Part shown: piece by piece, positions 1-5,566 of the stretch
Layout: each line of letters starts with the position of its first letter
Numbering within the stretch: position 1 is the first letter of the stretch
NCBI GenBank assembly: GCA_051657905.1
Contig: JBOFLO010000057.1
Location: 1 to 16,205, forward strand
Reading direction: 5' to 3'
Source: JBOFLO01 sp051657905
Lineage (GTDB): Bacteria; Patescibacteriota; Gracilibacteria; UBA1369
DNA: 16,205 nucleotides
Made by a program: the position numbers and the translations under genes
The notes under the pieces: generated by a model
Seen by the model: the letters and a program-made list of their open reading frames with translations, nothing else
Databases searched by the model: none
What the model was told of the DNA's origin: nothing

Positions 1-781
1 GATCAAACACAAACATTTTCCCTTCCCATAAACGATCCGGATATTCCTGTCCATAATTGTGAATCCCTCCATCCAGTTGATAAACATTCTTGAAGCCACG
101 CATTTTCAAATAAGCCGTCCCAGTCTCGCAGCGCACCCCACCAGTACAGTAAGTAATAACCTTTTTATCTTTCAAATGCTCAATTTTATCGACAGCTTGC
201 GGCAATTCTCTAAAACTATCCATTTCCATTGCCACCGCCCCCTTAAATCTCCCCAACTCATATTCATATAAATTTCTCATATCCACCAACACCACATCTG
301 GATCATTTTCCACCATTTCATTAAATTCAGTAGGCGAAACATGCACCCCACCATTTTCCGCTTTAACTCCAGGCACACGCAAAGTCACCAATTCTTCTTT
401 TACCCTCACAAATAACTTAGTAAAAGTAAATTGATCCCCAGTATCCAGCTTAAATTTCATTGAAGCAAAACGCGGCTCAGCATGCATCATTTCTTTATAT
501 TTATCAGTAGCCTCCTTGCTACCTGCACAAGTCCCATTTATTCCGATTTTAGAAACCAAAATACGGCCCTTTAGGCCATTTTCCAGACAATATTTATAAT
601 GTTCGGCAGCGAATTTATGTGGATCGGCAATTTCCACATATTGATAATAAAGCAAAACTACTTGTTCCACTCTTGGCGCATTCAAGTCCACCTTGCCTGC
701 TTCCATTTGAGCTCTACGCATAGCTTTCCTGGCCAATCTTGCCAATCTAGCTTCCTCTGATTTGTTGATAAGTTCTGACAT
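1..781 (-). CDS. trhO: tRNA uridine(34) hydroxylase TrhO (YceA-type, rhodanese domain), 3' end cut off by window edge
   Basis: The reading frame opens with ATG at 781 and runs without a stop for 260 codons to the left edge, so the C-terminus is missing. Members of this family hydroxylate uridine at tRNA position 34, the first step towards 5-methoxy- or 5-carboxymethoxyuridine. The N-terminal part (about residues 37-130) matches the acylphosphatase-like domain of TrhO, including the segment KIGINGTCAGS near 78-88. The rhodanese domain follows (about 160-255) with DMRNLYEYELGRFKGA near 167-182 and the active-site loop CTGGVRCE at 212-219, where Cys212 is the expected catalytic cysteine and Cys218 the second family cysteine. 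It follows the glycosyltransferase gene by 83 nt and seems to have its own promoter. The identification is firm because the CTGGVRCE loop is diagnostic. Confidence 0.93.
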   Translation of the reverse strand, partial: MSELINKSEEARLARLARKAMRRAQMEAGKVDLNAPRVEQVVLLYYQYVEIADPHKFAAEHYKYCLENGLKGRILVSKIGINGTCAGSKEATDKYKEMMHAEPRFASMKFKLDTGDQFTFTKLFVRVKEELVTLRVPGVKAENGGVHVSPTEFNEMVENDPDVVLVDMRNLYEYELGRFKGAVAMEMDSFRELPQAVDKIEHLKDKKVITYCTGGVRCETGTAYLKMRGFKNVYQLDGGIHNYGQEYPDRLWEGKMFVFD

Positions 782-805
782 CTCAAAAATACTTATAAAG
801 TAGGC

Positions 806-834
806 GTAATATAGCACTTTTACCCTAATGACAA
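806..834 (-). promoter_or_regulatory. Candidate sigma-70 promoter for trhO
   Basis: On the minus strand TTGTCA (834-829) is followed after 17 nt by TATTAC (811-806), with an overlapping TATATT at 813-808. It lies about 25 nt upstream of the trhO ATG. This is a motif match only. Confidence 0.4.
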
Positions 835-864
835 AAGCAAATTTTATCGATGAATTCCAATCGA

Positions 865-1842
865 TTATTTCAATTTCTTTTCCATTTCTCGAGGACTTAC
901 CTGACGCAAGATTGCCCCTCGCCACTCCTTAGCCAGCTTTTTCTTCCTCCACAATTCCCCAATAACACCAATCAATTTAGGATTAGTAATTATCAAAAAT
1001 GTCGTTTTCGCACTCAGATAAAACCAGGTTTTCAAATGAGTCAAAATTGAATACTTCCAGGAATAATTTTTCCAAATAAAAATCCAATCCCCCAACAAAC
1101 TCTGTCTTTTCACCCAAAAAGGTTTTTTGGCTTTATTCGACATGAATCTATCATGATGAACAATTAAATTATTCATCAAAGCCCCGCGACACTCCGCCCA
1201 TTGCAATCGATAAGCCAAATCCACATCATTTTTATAATGCAGATTTTCATCAAAAACCTGCCCATTCACCTTCACTTTCTCAATAGCAGATTTTCGCAAA
1301 GCCAATAGCGCCGCCGAAGCCCCAAAAATTTCCTCAAAAGCTTCTCCTGAAAATTTCCATTTTTCAGCCGCATATCCCTGCCCCACTTCCCAAGCTCTCT
1401 GCATTTTATCAATTTTTATCCCCAAAGAATCAATAAACTCCGTAGTCTTAAAATTCTCAAAATCCCATCTATACAAACGCGGCGTAGCAAAATCAAATTG
1501 CGGATTTTCCTCAAAAAATTTCACCATTTTACTGACAAAATTCCGTGGATAAAGCATATCCTGACTGACAGAAATAAAAATATCCCCAGTCATCTGACTA
1601 ATTAATTTATTCATGCCACCGCTATGCCAAAGATTCGCCCCCTGCTGCAAATTAATTTTCTCCAGCCATTCAGGAAATTCTTTTTTTATAGATTCAGAAG
1701 CCGAATATTTCCCTTCTTCTTGATCCACAATCAAATATTCAATATTCGGATAATCCTGTTCCAATAAACTTTTCAAACTATAAGGCAGATATTTCATCCC
1801 ACCAAACAGCACCAACCCGATTGTTACTTTAATTTTTCCCAT
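865..1842 (-). CDS. Family 2 glycosyltransferase (rhamnosyltransferase-like)
   Basis: The 325-residue product has the layout of a GT-A fold inverting glycosyltransferase, probably transferring a nucleotide-activated sugar to a cell-envelope glycan. The N-terminus VTIGLVLFGGMKYLPYSLKS (6-25) is the usual nucleotide-binding start, with Asp40 ending the next strand (YLIVD). SQD at 93-95 occupies the place of the DxD metal-binding motif but lacks the first Asp, so this motif is atypical. The segment YKNDVDLAYRL (203-213) with D206 and D208 matches the acidic acceptor/catalytic motif, and HHDR at 229-232 follows it. A hydrophobic stretch near 270-295 could touch the membrane. No signal peptide is seen. 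A weak Shine-Dalgarno (AGAGG) precedes the ATG. It lies 16 nt downstream of the cupin gene, so the two are probably cotranscribed. The sugar and acceptor cannot be read from the sequence. Confidence 0.85.
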   Translation of the reverse strand: MGKIKVTIGLVLFGGMKYLPYSLKSLLEQDYPNIEYLIVDQEEGKYSASESIKKEFPEWLEKINLQQGANLWHSGGMNKLISQMTGDIFISVSQDMLYPRNFVSKMVKFFEENPQFDFATPRLYRWDFENFKTTEFIDSLGIKIDKMQRAWEVGQGYAAEKWKFSGEAFEEIFGASAALLALRKSAIEKVKVNGQVFDENLHYKNDVDLAYRLQWAECRGALMNNLIVHHDRFMSNKAKKPFWVKRQSLLGDWIFIWKNYSWKYSILTHLKTWFYLSAKTTFLIITNPKLIGVIGELWRKKKLAKEWRGAILRQVSPREMEKKLK

Positions 1843-1858
1843 GAGCTGATTTTACCTC

Positions 1859-2245
1859 TTACTCCGTTGTCTTTCCATCAAAATGTTCCTCACGCTCATC
1901 CGCCTTGGTTCGATGTACTGTCCCGTCCTTATGTTCTGCAGAAGAATAAAGGGAGTAAAGCTTCAACGGAACGGCTCCAGTATTCACAACATTATGCTTC
2001 GCCCCCTCCGGAATAATGATCGCAAAATCCTCACTCACCTCATATTCATTCCCATCAATATAAACTTTCCCACTACCCTCTTCAATCCGTATAAACTGAT
2101 CCAAATGATGCACTTCCGCCCCAATTTCCTCCCCCGGCTGAATACACATCAACACCAACTGACTATTTTTCGCCGTATAAAGAACCCGACGATAATTGGT
2201 ATTCTTCAATGTCTCTTGCTCTATATTTGCAACAAATCCTTTCAT
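1859..2245 (-). CDS. Small single-domain cupin protein
   Basis: The 128-residue product is one conserved beta-barrel cupin. Motif 1 spans about 38-60 (PGEEIGAEVHH, then EEGSG), with His46 and His47 as likely metal ligands; the usual third ligand Glu is Gln50. Motif 2 is IPEGAKHNVVNTG at 78-90, with His84 as the fourth ligand. The acidic tail with KDGTVHRTKADE near 106-117 is typical of cupins annotated as mannose-6-phosphate-isomerase-like. Such proteins may isomerise or bind sugar phosphates or simply bind a small ligand; the sequence does not settle it. The adjacent glycosyltransferase suggests a role in sugar metabolism, but this is inference. Confidence 0.85.
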   Translation of the reverse strand: MKGFVANIEQETLKNTNYRRVLYTAKNSQLVLMCIQPGEEIGAEVHHLDQFIRIEEGSGKVYIDGNEYEVSEDFAIIIPEGAKHNVVNTGAVPLKLYSLYSSAEHKDGTVHRTKADEREEHFDGKTTE

Positions 2246-2334
2246 AAAAAATTTATTAGAAGGTAATAACTAATTCTAGAAGCATCCCCACCTAATGGCA
2301 AGAAAAATCCCTCATCAAAATACTACAAAAACAA

Positions 2335-2459
2335 CCAAAAGCTTCAAATTGCGGTCAGAGCAAGAAGCGAAGAAAATCCCGCCCGAGCCGTACAAACCGT
2401 ACGGCGACCAAGGGATTTTCGCGCGCGCCGAAGCCCTGGCCGTAATTTCAAGCTTTTGG
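2335..2459 (-). repeat. GC-rich three-tier nested hairpin immediately 3' of tRNA-Ala, including its CCA
   Basis: Three nested inverted repeats share one centre. The outer arms are 2335-2354 and 2440-2459 (20 nt each, beginning CCAAAAGCTT, two mismatches). The middle arms are 2367-2380 and 2412-2422, both containing AAAATCCC or its complement. The inner arms are 2387-2393 and 2399-2405 (GCCGTAC/GTACGGC, 5-nt loop). The block is much richer in G+C than its surroundings. The last three bases of the right arm are the encoded CCA of the tRNA. On the minus strand the structure is followed by a TTGTTTTTG tail, so it could be a terminator, a structured trailer RNA or a MITE-like repeat. Confidence 0.75.
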
Positions 2460-2532
2460 TGGACTCTAGGAGATTCGAACTCCTGACCTCTCCCATGCCA
2501 TGGGAGCGCTCTACCAGCTGAGCTAAGAGCCC
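2457..2532 (-). tRNA. tRNA-Ala(GGC)
   Basis: A complete 76-nt cloverleaf can be drawn: acceptor GGGCTCT/AGAGTCC, D-stem GCTC/GAGC, anticodon stem CTCCC/GGGAG around loop ATGGCAT (anticodon GGC), T-stem AGGAG/CTCCT with loop TTCGAAT, discriminator A and encoded CCA. The third acceptor pair is G·U, the G3:U70 identity element of alanyl-tRNA, which independently supports the assignment. Confidence 0.97.
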
Positions 2533-2566
2533 CAACAGTTTTTAAAATTCCGCTAAAACATCGCCA

Positions 2567-2594
2567 ATTATAATCATTTCTCTATTAAAGTCCA
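2567..2594 (-). promoter_or_regulatory. Promoter of tRNA-Ala
   Basis: Minus-strand TGGACT (2594-2589) and a perfect TATAAT (2572-2567) are separated by 16 nt. The -10 box lies 34 nt upstream of the mature tRNA 5' end and just downstream of the speD terminator. Confidence 0.6.
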
Positions 2595-2600
2595 GAAACT

Positions 2601-2633
2601 AAAAAAGCTCGTACTTACTATGCGTACAAGCTT
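2601..2633 (-). terminator. Rho-independent terminator after the methyltransferase-kinase-speD genes
   Basis: Minus-strand AAGCTTGTAC (2633-2624) pairs over 10 bp (one G·U) with GTACGAGCTT (2614-2605) around a 9-nt loop, and a run of six T (2606-2601) follows directly. It ends the transcription unit 26 nt after the speD stop. Confidence 0.85.
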
Positions 2634-2658
2634 CTAAAAACTCATATTCACTTAAGTT

Positions 2659-3012
2659 TTACTCACCCCACCAAACCTGTTTTTCTCTGGTTTTAGTTTT
2701 TTCAGTAGCAAAATTATCCAAACAAAGTTTAACAACTTTTTCTCGATCATAAGCTTTGCAAGAAAAAATATCGATTAAGGCCTCATTAGGTTTGCTGAAC
2801 GTGTGAATAGAAATATGTGAAAAATCTACAATCGCCAAGGCACTTAAACCAGGGTTGTAATCAAATCCTTCAGCTACAATTGGCCCTTCCAGAATATTCA
2901 TTTCAACAGTTGTAGCTAAATCCTTGATAAATTGACGCATATATTCTTTATCATTGATCTTTTCGTTACAATTATCCAAGTCAACAATATTATGATATCT
3001 CTTTGTTTCCAT
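2659..3012 (-). CDS. speD: SpeD-type pyruvoyl decarboxylase (S-adenosylmethionine decarboxylase family, short prokaryotic class)
   Basis: The 117-residue product matches the short SpeD/SpeH proenzyme, which cleaves itself to make a pyruvoyl cofactor. The core SHISIHTF (65-72) gives Ser65 as the residue converted to pyruvoyl and His70. Cys85 in DIFSC (81-85) is the expected proton donor. The Ser/+5 His/+20 Cys spacing equals that of the classical enzyme. The residue before the cleavage serine is Phe64, whereas classical members usually have Glu. The classical product, decarboxylated S-adenosylmethionine, serves spermidine synthesis, but no aminopropyltransferase gene lies in this window. Some members of the family are known to be L-arginine or L-ornithine decarboxylases instead, so the substrate is open. 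It is last in a unit behind the phosphagen kinase (75-nt spacer with structured repeats) and is followed by a strong terminator. No clear Shine-Dalgarno is seen. Confidence 0.88.
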   Translation of the reverse strand: METKRYHNIVDLDNCNEKINDKEYMRQFIKDLATTVEMNILEGPIVAEGFDYNPGLSALAIVDFSHISIHTFSKPNEALIDIFSCKAYDREKVVKLCLDNFATEKTKTREKQVWWGE

Positions 3013-3036
3013 ATATTAAGTAAGTCATTAAAAATT

Positions 3037-3093
3037 AAATAATTTTAGGAAGAGAGATAAGAAACCTCTCCTCCTAAATTGCTAAAATTATTT
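3037..3093 (-). promoter_or_regulatory. Overlapping inverted repeats in the kinase-speD spacer (possible transcript-control element)
   Basis: Two stems compete here. A perfect 12-bp repeat (AAATAATTTTAG at 3037-3048 with CTAAAATTATTT at 3082-3093, covering the kinase stop codon) overlaps a 13-bp hairpin with one mismatch (3044-3056 with 3066-3078). On the minus strand an AT-rich, T-rich stretch follows. It could be an internal terminator, a processing site or an mRNA-stabilising stem that sets the speD level. Confidence 0.5.
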
Positions 3094-4176
3094 AGCCTCA
3101 TCTTCTAATTTCAGTAGTTTTTGAACTCCTTCCATCATCAAGTTCACAATTTCTACTTCAGAAATTCCCAGTCTTGCAGTATTGGAAATATCAAAAGTAC
3201 CATCAGAACTTTCTGAATGTTCACCATGAATACCTCGCACTGATAATCCAAGCGGCTTGCAAATTGCTTTCAAATTGGCTTCATTAGATCCCAATTTAGG
3301 CAATTTCACATGCACAGAAGCACGCATAGCTGTTCCCAAATTAGTTGGACAGGTAGTTAAATATCCACGTTTTTCATCGTAAGCAAAATCAAATTTCTTT
3401 TCCATTTGATTTACGGCTCTAACCAAACGATCAAATACTTCAAATACATTTCCACCTTTTTGCATAGAAACAATACGAAGATTATCTTCCTCTTCCACCC
3501 AAGTTAAGAATTTCTCATCATTAGAAAGAAACATTCCTCTTCCAGTTGGCCAATTCTTGGCAATTCCTGAACTCACCATGTATTTATCCACAGTTTGGCG
3601 CTTGAACAATTTATGTTCAGCAACCAACTTGTCATATTCTTCATCAGTCATTTTATCCACAGATAAAAACTGTCCAGCAAGATCGCCTTCAAAAGTCGCT
3701 AAAGAATCCGCCACGTCTTTTTGTAGATTTTTTCTATCTTCCAAGGACATAGCTAAAGGAAACGGATACTTAGTTAAATTTCTCCCTACTCGAATTCTAA
3801 CTGATAAAACCCTCTCTCCAGTCGGATCTAAATCTATATTAGGGATTTTAGAAGTGTCTAAATCACTCTTATGCTTAATTTCCATGTCAGCAGGAATGTG
3901 ATGACAATCTCTAATTATAGAGTCAAACAAAGGAGAAAAAGTCTCATAAGACTCAGCGTCTCCTACATACGCACCAGTCGGATCATCAGGATGATCAAAC
4001 CCAACCTTCACACAATCTTTCAAAGTAACGCCATGTGAAGTTTTCTTATCAATCAACTCAGCCTCCAATTCTGGAGTTAAGTGATTTAGCATTGAATTTT
4101 CTGGATCGCGACGTTCACGATTAGAAATTTCCAAACCTAGCAATTCACCTTGTTGTAATTCACTCATGTTTTCCAT
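3088..4176 (-). CDS. Phosphagen (guanidino) kinase, arginine-kinase type
   Basis: The 362-residue product has the full length and both domains of ATP:guanidino phosphotransferases, which reversibly transfer phosphate between ATP and a guanidino compound in the cytoplasm. The small N-terminal domain (about 1-110) includes GVTLKDCVKVGF (49-60) and the guanidino-specificity loop, where DDPTGAY (64-70) has the length found in arginine kinases; Tyr70 matches their substrate-contacting Tyr. The catalytic domain has SVRIRVGRN (125-133) for nucleotide phosphates, EEEDNLR (228-234) with the substrate-binding Glu, CPTNLGTAMRAS (276-287) with reactive Cys276, and RGIHGEHSES (314-323) with the flexible-loop Glu. 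No key residue is missing. The bacterial protein-arginine kinase McsB lacks this N-terminal domain. The neighbours are a methyltransferase and SpeD, which suggests guanidine or polyamine metabolism. Arginine is the likely substrate; agmatine or a methylated guanidine remain possible. Start could also be Met4. Confidence 0.93.
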   Translation of the reverse strand: MENMSELQQGELLGLEISNRERRDPENSMLNHLTPELEAELIDKKTSHGVTLKDCVKVGFDHPDDPTGAYVGDAESYETFSPLFDSIIRDCHHIPADMEIKHKSDLDTSKIPNIDLDPTGERVLSVRIRVGRNLTKYPFPLAMSLEDRKNLQKDVADSLATFEGDLAGQFLSVDKMTDEEYDKLVAEHKLFKRQTVDKYMVSSGIAKNWPTGRGMFLSNDEKFLTWVEEEDNLRIVSMQKGGNVFEVFDRLVRAVNQMEKKFDFAYDEKRGYLTTCPTNLGTAMRASVHVKLPKLGSNEANLKAICKPLGLSVRGIHGEHSESSDGTFDISNTARLGISEVEIVNLMMEGVQKLLKLEDEAK

Positions 4177-4250
4177 GTTATTTAATATTAAAAAATACGA
4201 TATAAAATTAATTTGAGAGCCAATTCATTCAGTGAGACATGTCAAATCTC

Positions 4251-5102
4251 CTAGCGACATCTCGCCTCAATGAACAAAAACCCTCTGTACTTGCTGTTTT
4301 CAGGATCATCAGCCAGCACCGTTTTAACATTTTCGACCTTGAATCCAGCCTCTTCCAAATATTTCGTAGCAATATTTTCATCAAGAAAAACTGCCGGGAA
4401 ATATTTTTGTCCAACTTTATAAGCTACAGCACCTTCCAATGCCGACATTAGCAACTTACCCCCTCTTTTCGCATAATAAGATAAATGCCTAAGCATTTTC
4501 TTATAAGTCTGCACATCGTCTGTAGAACTTTCTAGACAGAAATTAGACTGAACAATGTTAAATTCTCTTAAGTATTCCGGCCTTAATTCGGCCGCATCCA
4601 ACTGCTCTATCTGCTTCACTACTTCAACAATCCCAGATTTTCTTTCAGCAACGGTCTCCGGACTAACAACTTTTCCTTCCTTTTCTAGAGCATATTCCAA
4701 AAATTTATCCCAAAAATTATCTTTTTGACCAATCCAATCCCTTACAGCCTCCAAATTCCCTTCCACATAATCAGTAAAAGTAATTTCTCTTACTTTAGCC
4801 GCAGCAGAAATTAATTGGTAAATTGTTGGCCCTCCTCCCACTTCTAGCAACTTTTCCTCACCCTTAAAATGCATTTTGGCATACACTTCTGAGTACCAAT
4901 CCATCAAATACAAATTTTCATCACTCAGTTCAGTGTAATATTCATTCAAGTAATCTTTAGCTGAGAAGGTATTTTTAAACTCTTTTTCAATATTTAATCC
5001 GTGACCACCTTCAAATTTAGAAGAAGTGTGCTCATTTCCTATAAATACCGAGTTTCCTTCATTTAAATCATAAGATTCATAAAGAGTTGTGGATAATGTC
5101 AT
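4251..5102 (-). CDS. NNMT/PNMT/TEMT-family N-methyltransferase
   Basis: The 283-residue product resembles nicotinamide, phenylethanolamine and thioether S/N-methyltransferases, which move a methyl group from S-adenosylmethionine to a small amine or related acceptor. Family hallmarks seen: FSAKDYLNEYY (46-56), like the FDPRDYL(x)YY start of NNMT; motif I LEVGGGPTIYQLISA (86-100) around the adenosylmethionine site; TFTDYVEGNLEAVRDWI (108-124) with the ribose-binding Asp111; SNFCLES (186-192) in the place of the family's STLCLD; and a GGKLLMSALEG strand (214-224). A 40-residue N-terminal extension precedes the core. It is first in a unit with a phosphagen kinase 74 nt downstream. The acceptor is unknown; nicotinamide, a guanidine and a polyamine are all possible. 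The family is best known from animals, so transfer may have occurred. A plain class I methyltransferase is less likely given GPTIYQ. Confidence 0.85.
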   Translation of the reverse strand: MTLSTTLYESYDLNEGNSVFIGNEHTSSKFEGGHGLNIEKEFKNTFSAKDYLNEYYTELSDENLYLMDWYSEVYAKMHFKGEEKLLEVGGGPTIYQLISAAAKVREITFTDYVEGNLEAVRDWIGQKDNFWDKFLEYALEKEGKVVSPETVAERKSGIVEVVKQIEQLDAAELRPEYLREFNIVQSNFCLESSTDDVQTYKKMLRHLSYYAKRGGKLLMSALEGAVAYKVGQKYFPAVFLDENIATKYLEEAGFKVENVKTVLADDPENSKYRGFLFIEARCR

Positions 5103-5138
5103 ACGTTTACGATTTATGTGTTACAGAAATTTGAAAAC

Positions 5139-5194
5139 AAAAAATCCCGGGGCTTCTGGCCTTCCCGATTCGAACTCGGGAGGTGAGTAACCCC
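5139..5194 (-). terminator. Strong hairpin with T-run in the leader of the methyltransferase-kinase-speD genes
   Basis: On the minus strand the outer stem is GGGGTTACT/AGAAGCCCC (one mismatch, one G·U). Inside it CCT/AGG and CCCGA/TCGGG close a 7-nt loop GTTCGAA. Three bases after the stem comes TTTTTT (5144-5139), so this has the form of a rho-independent terminator 36 nt before the methyltransferase ATG. A T-run also follows on the plus strand (5195-5199), so it could work both ways. It either insulates the unit or attenuates a transcript starting near 5220. The loop resembles a tRNA T-loop, but no cloverleaf exists here. Confidence 0.7.
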
Positions 5195-5225
5195 TTTTTC
5201 AGAGAATTTCTAATTTTCGAGCGGC

Positions 5226-5253
5226 ACCTTATTCCAAATTTTCACTATGTCAA
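5226..5253 (-). promoter_or_regulatory. Candidate promoter upstream of the leader hairpin
   Basis: A perfect minus-strand TTGACA lies at 5253-5248. With 16 nt spacing the -10 would be TAAGGT (5231-5226), which is poor, so only the -35 half is convincing. A start here would put the terminator-like hairpin inside the leader. Confidence 0.4.
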
Positions 5254-5566
5254 CACTCCACCTCACTTTTTTTATAAAAAAAGTTTCCCACAAAAAATTT
5301 AATGACTTGAATAAAAGCAAAAAACACATTTTCGCGAATAATTTTCGCCCTTTTTTGTAAAAAAATTGAGCTAAGCCTTGCTTTATATATTAAGAGGCAT
5401 ACAATTACATATTTGTTTTTTATTGTCCTACATCATTAAAATCTAATTTTACAGCACAAATAAGCCCCAAAAAGGCTATTTTGGAAATCACTTCTAAAAG
5501 CATTTTTCCAAACTTACATACTAAAACACCATAAATTCAACAATAATCTAACAATAACAAGAAAAA

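Larger units (their letters stand above)
5103..5566. other. 464-nt non-coding stretch, AT-rich, holding a leader and several small hairpins
   Basis: No convincing protein gene is present. Reading the minus strand downstream from the guanylate-kinase-like gene, there is a weak hairpin AGCC/GGCT at 5463-5477 that may end that gene, a 5-bp hairpin GCGAA/TTCGC near 5334-5348 followed on the plus strand by six T, then a candidate promoter (5226-5253) and a strong hairpin (5139-5194). The stretch is long for so compact a region, so an unannotated small RNA between about 5260 and 5450 is possible, but I recognise no known RNA family. Confidence 0.5.

Noticed and set aside
842..870. Small hairpin with ATCGAT repeats after the glycosyltransferase gene as terminator
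   Set aside because: ATCGAT is self-complementary, the stem is short and no clear T-run follows, so it may be chance.
2295..2535. Short open frames on both strands across the tRNA-Ala region (ending WTLGDSNS on plus, starting MGLLAQLVERSHG on minus)
   Set aside because: Both are translations of the tRNA and its hairpin; these peptide strings are well-known artefacts of tRNA genes.
3088..4176. McsB protein-arginine kinase or creatine kinase as identity of the guanidino kinase
   Set aside because: The full N-terminal domain argues against McsB, and the specificity loop has the length of arginine kinases, shorter than in creatine kinases.
5149..5232. tRNA or tmRNA gene suggested by the GAGTTCGAATC string
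   Set aside because: No D-arm, anticodon stem or CCA can be placed, and the T-stem does not pair in the tRNA register; a terminator-type hairpin explains it better.
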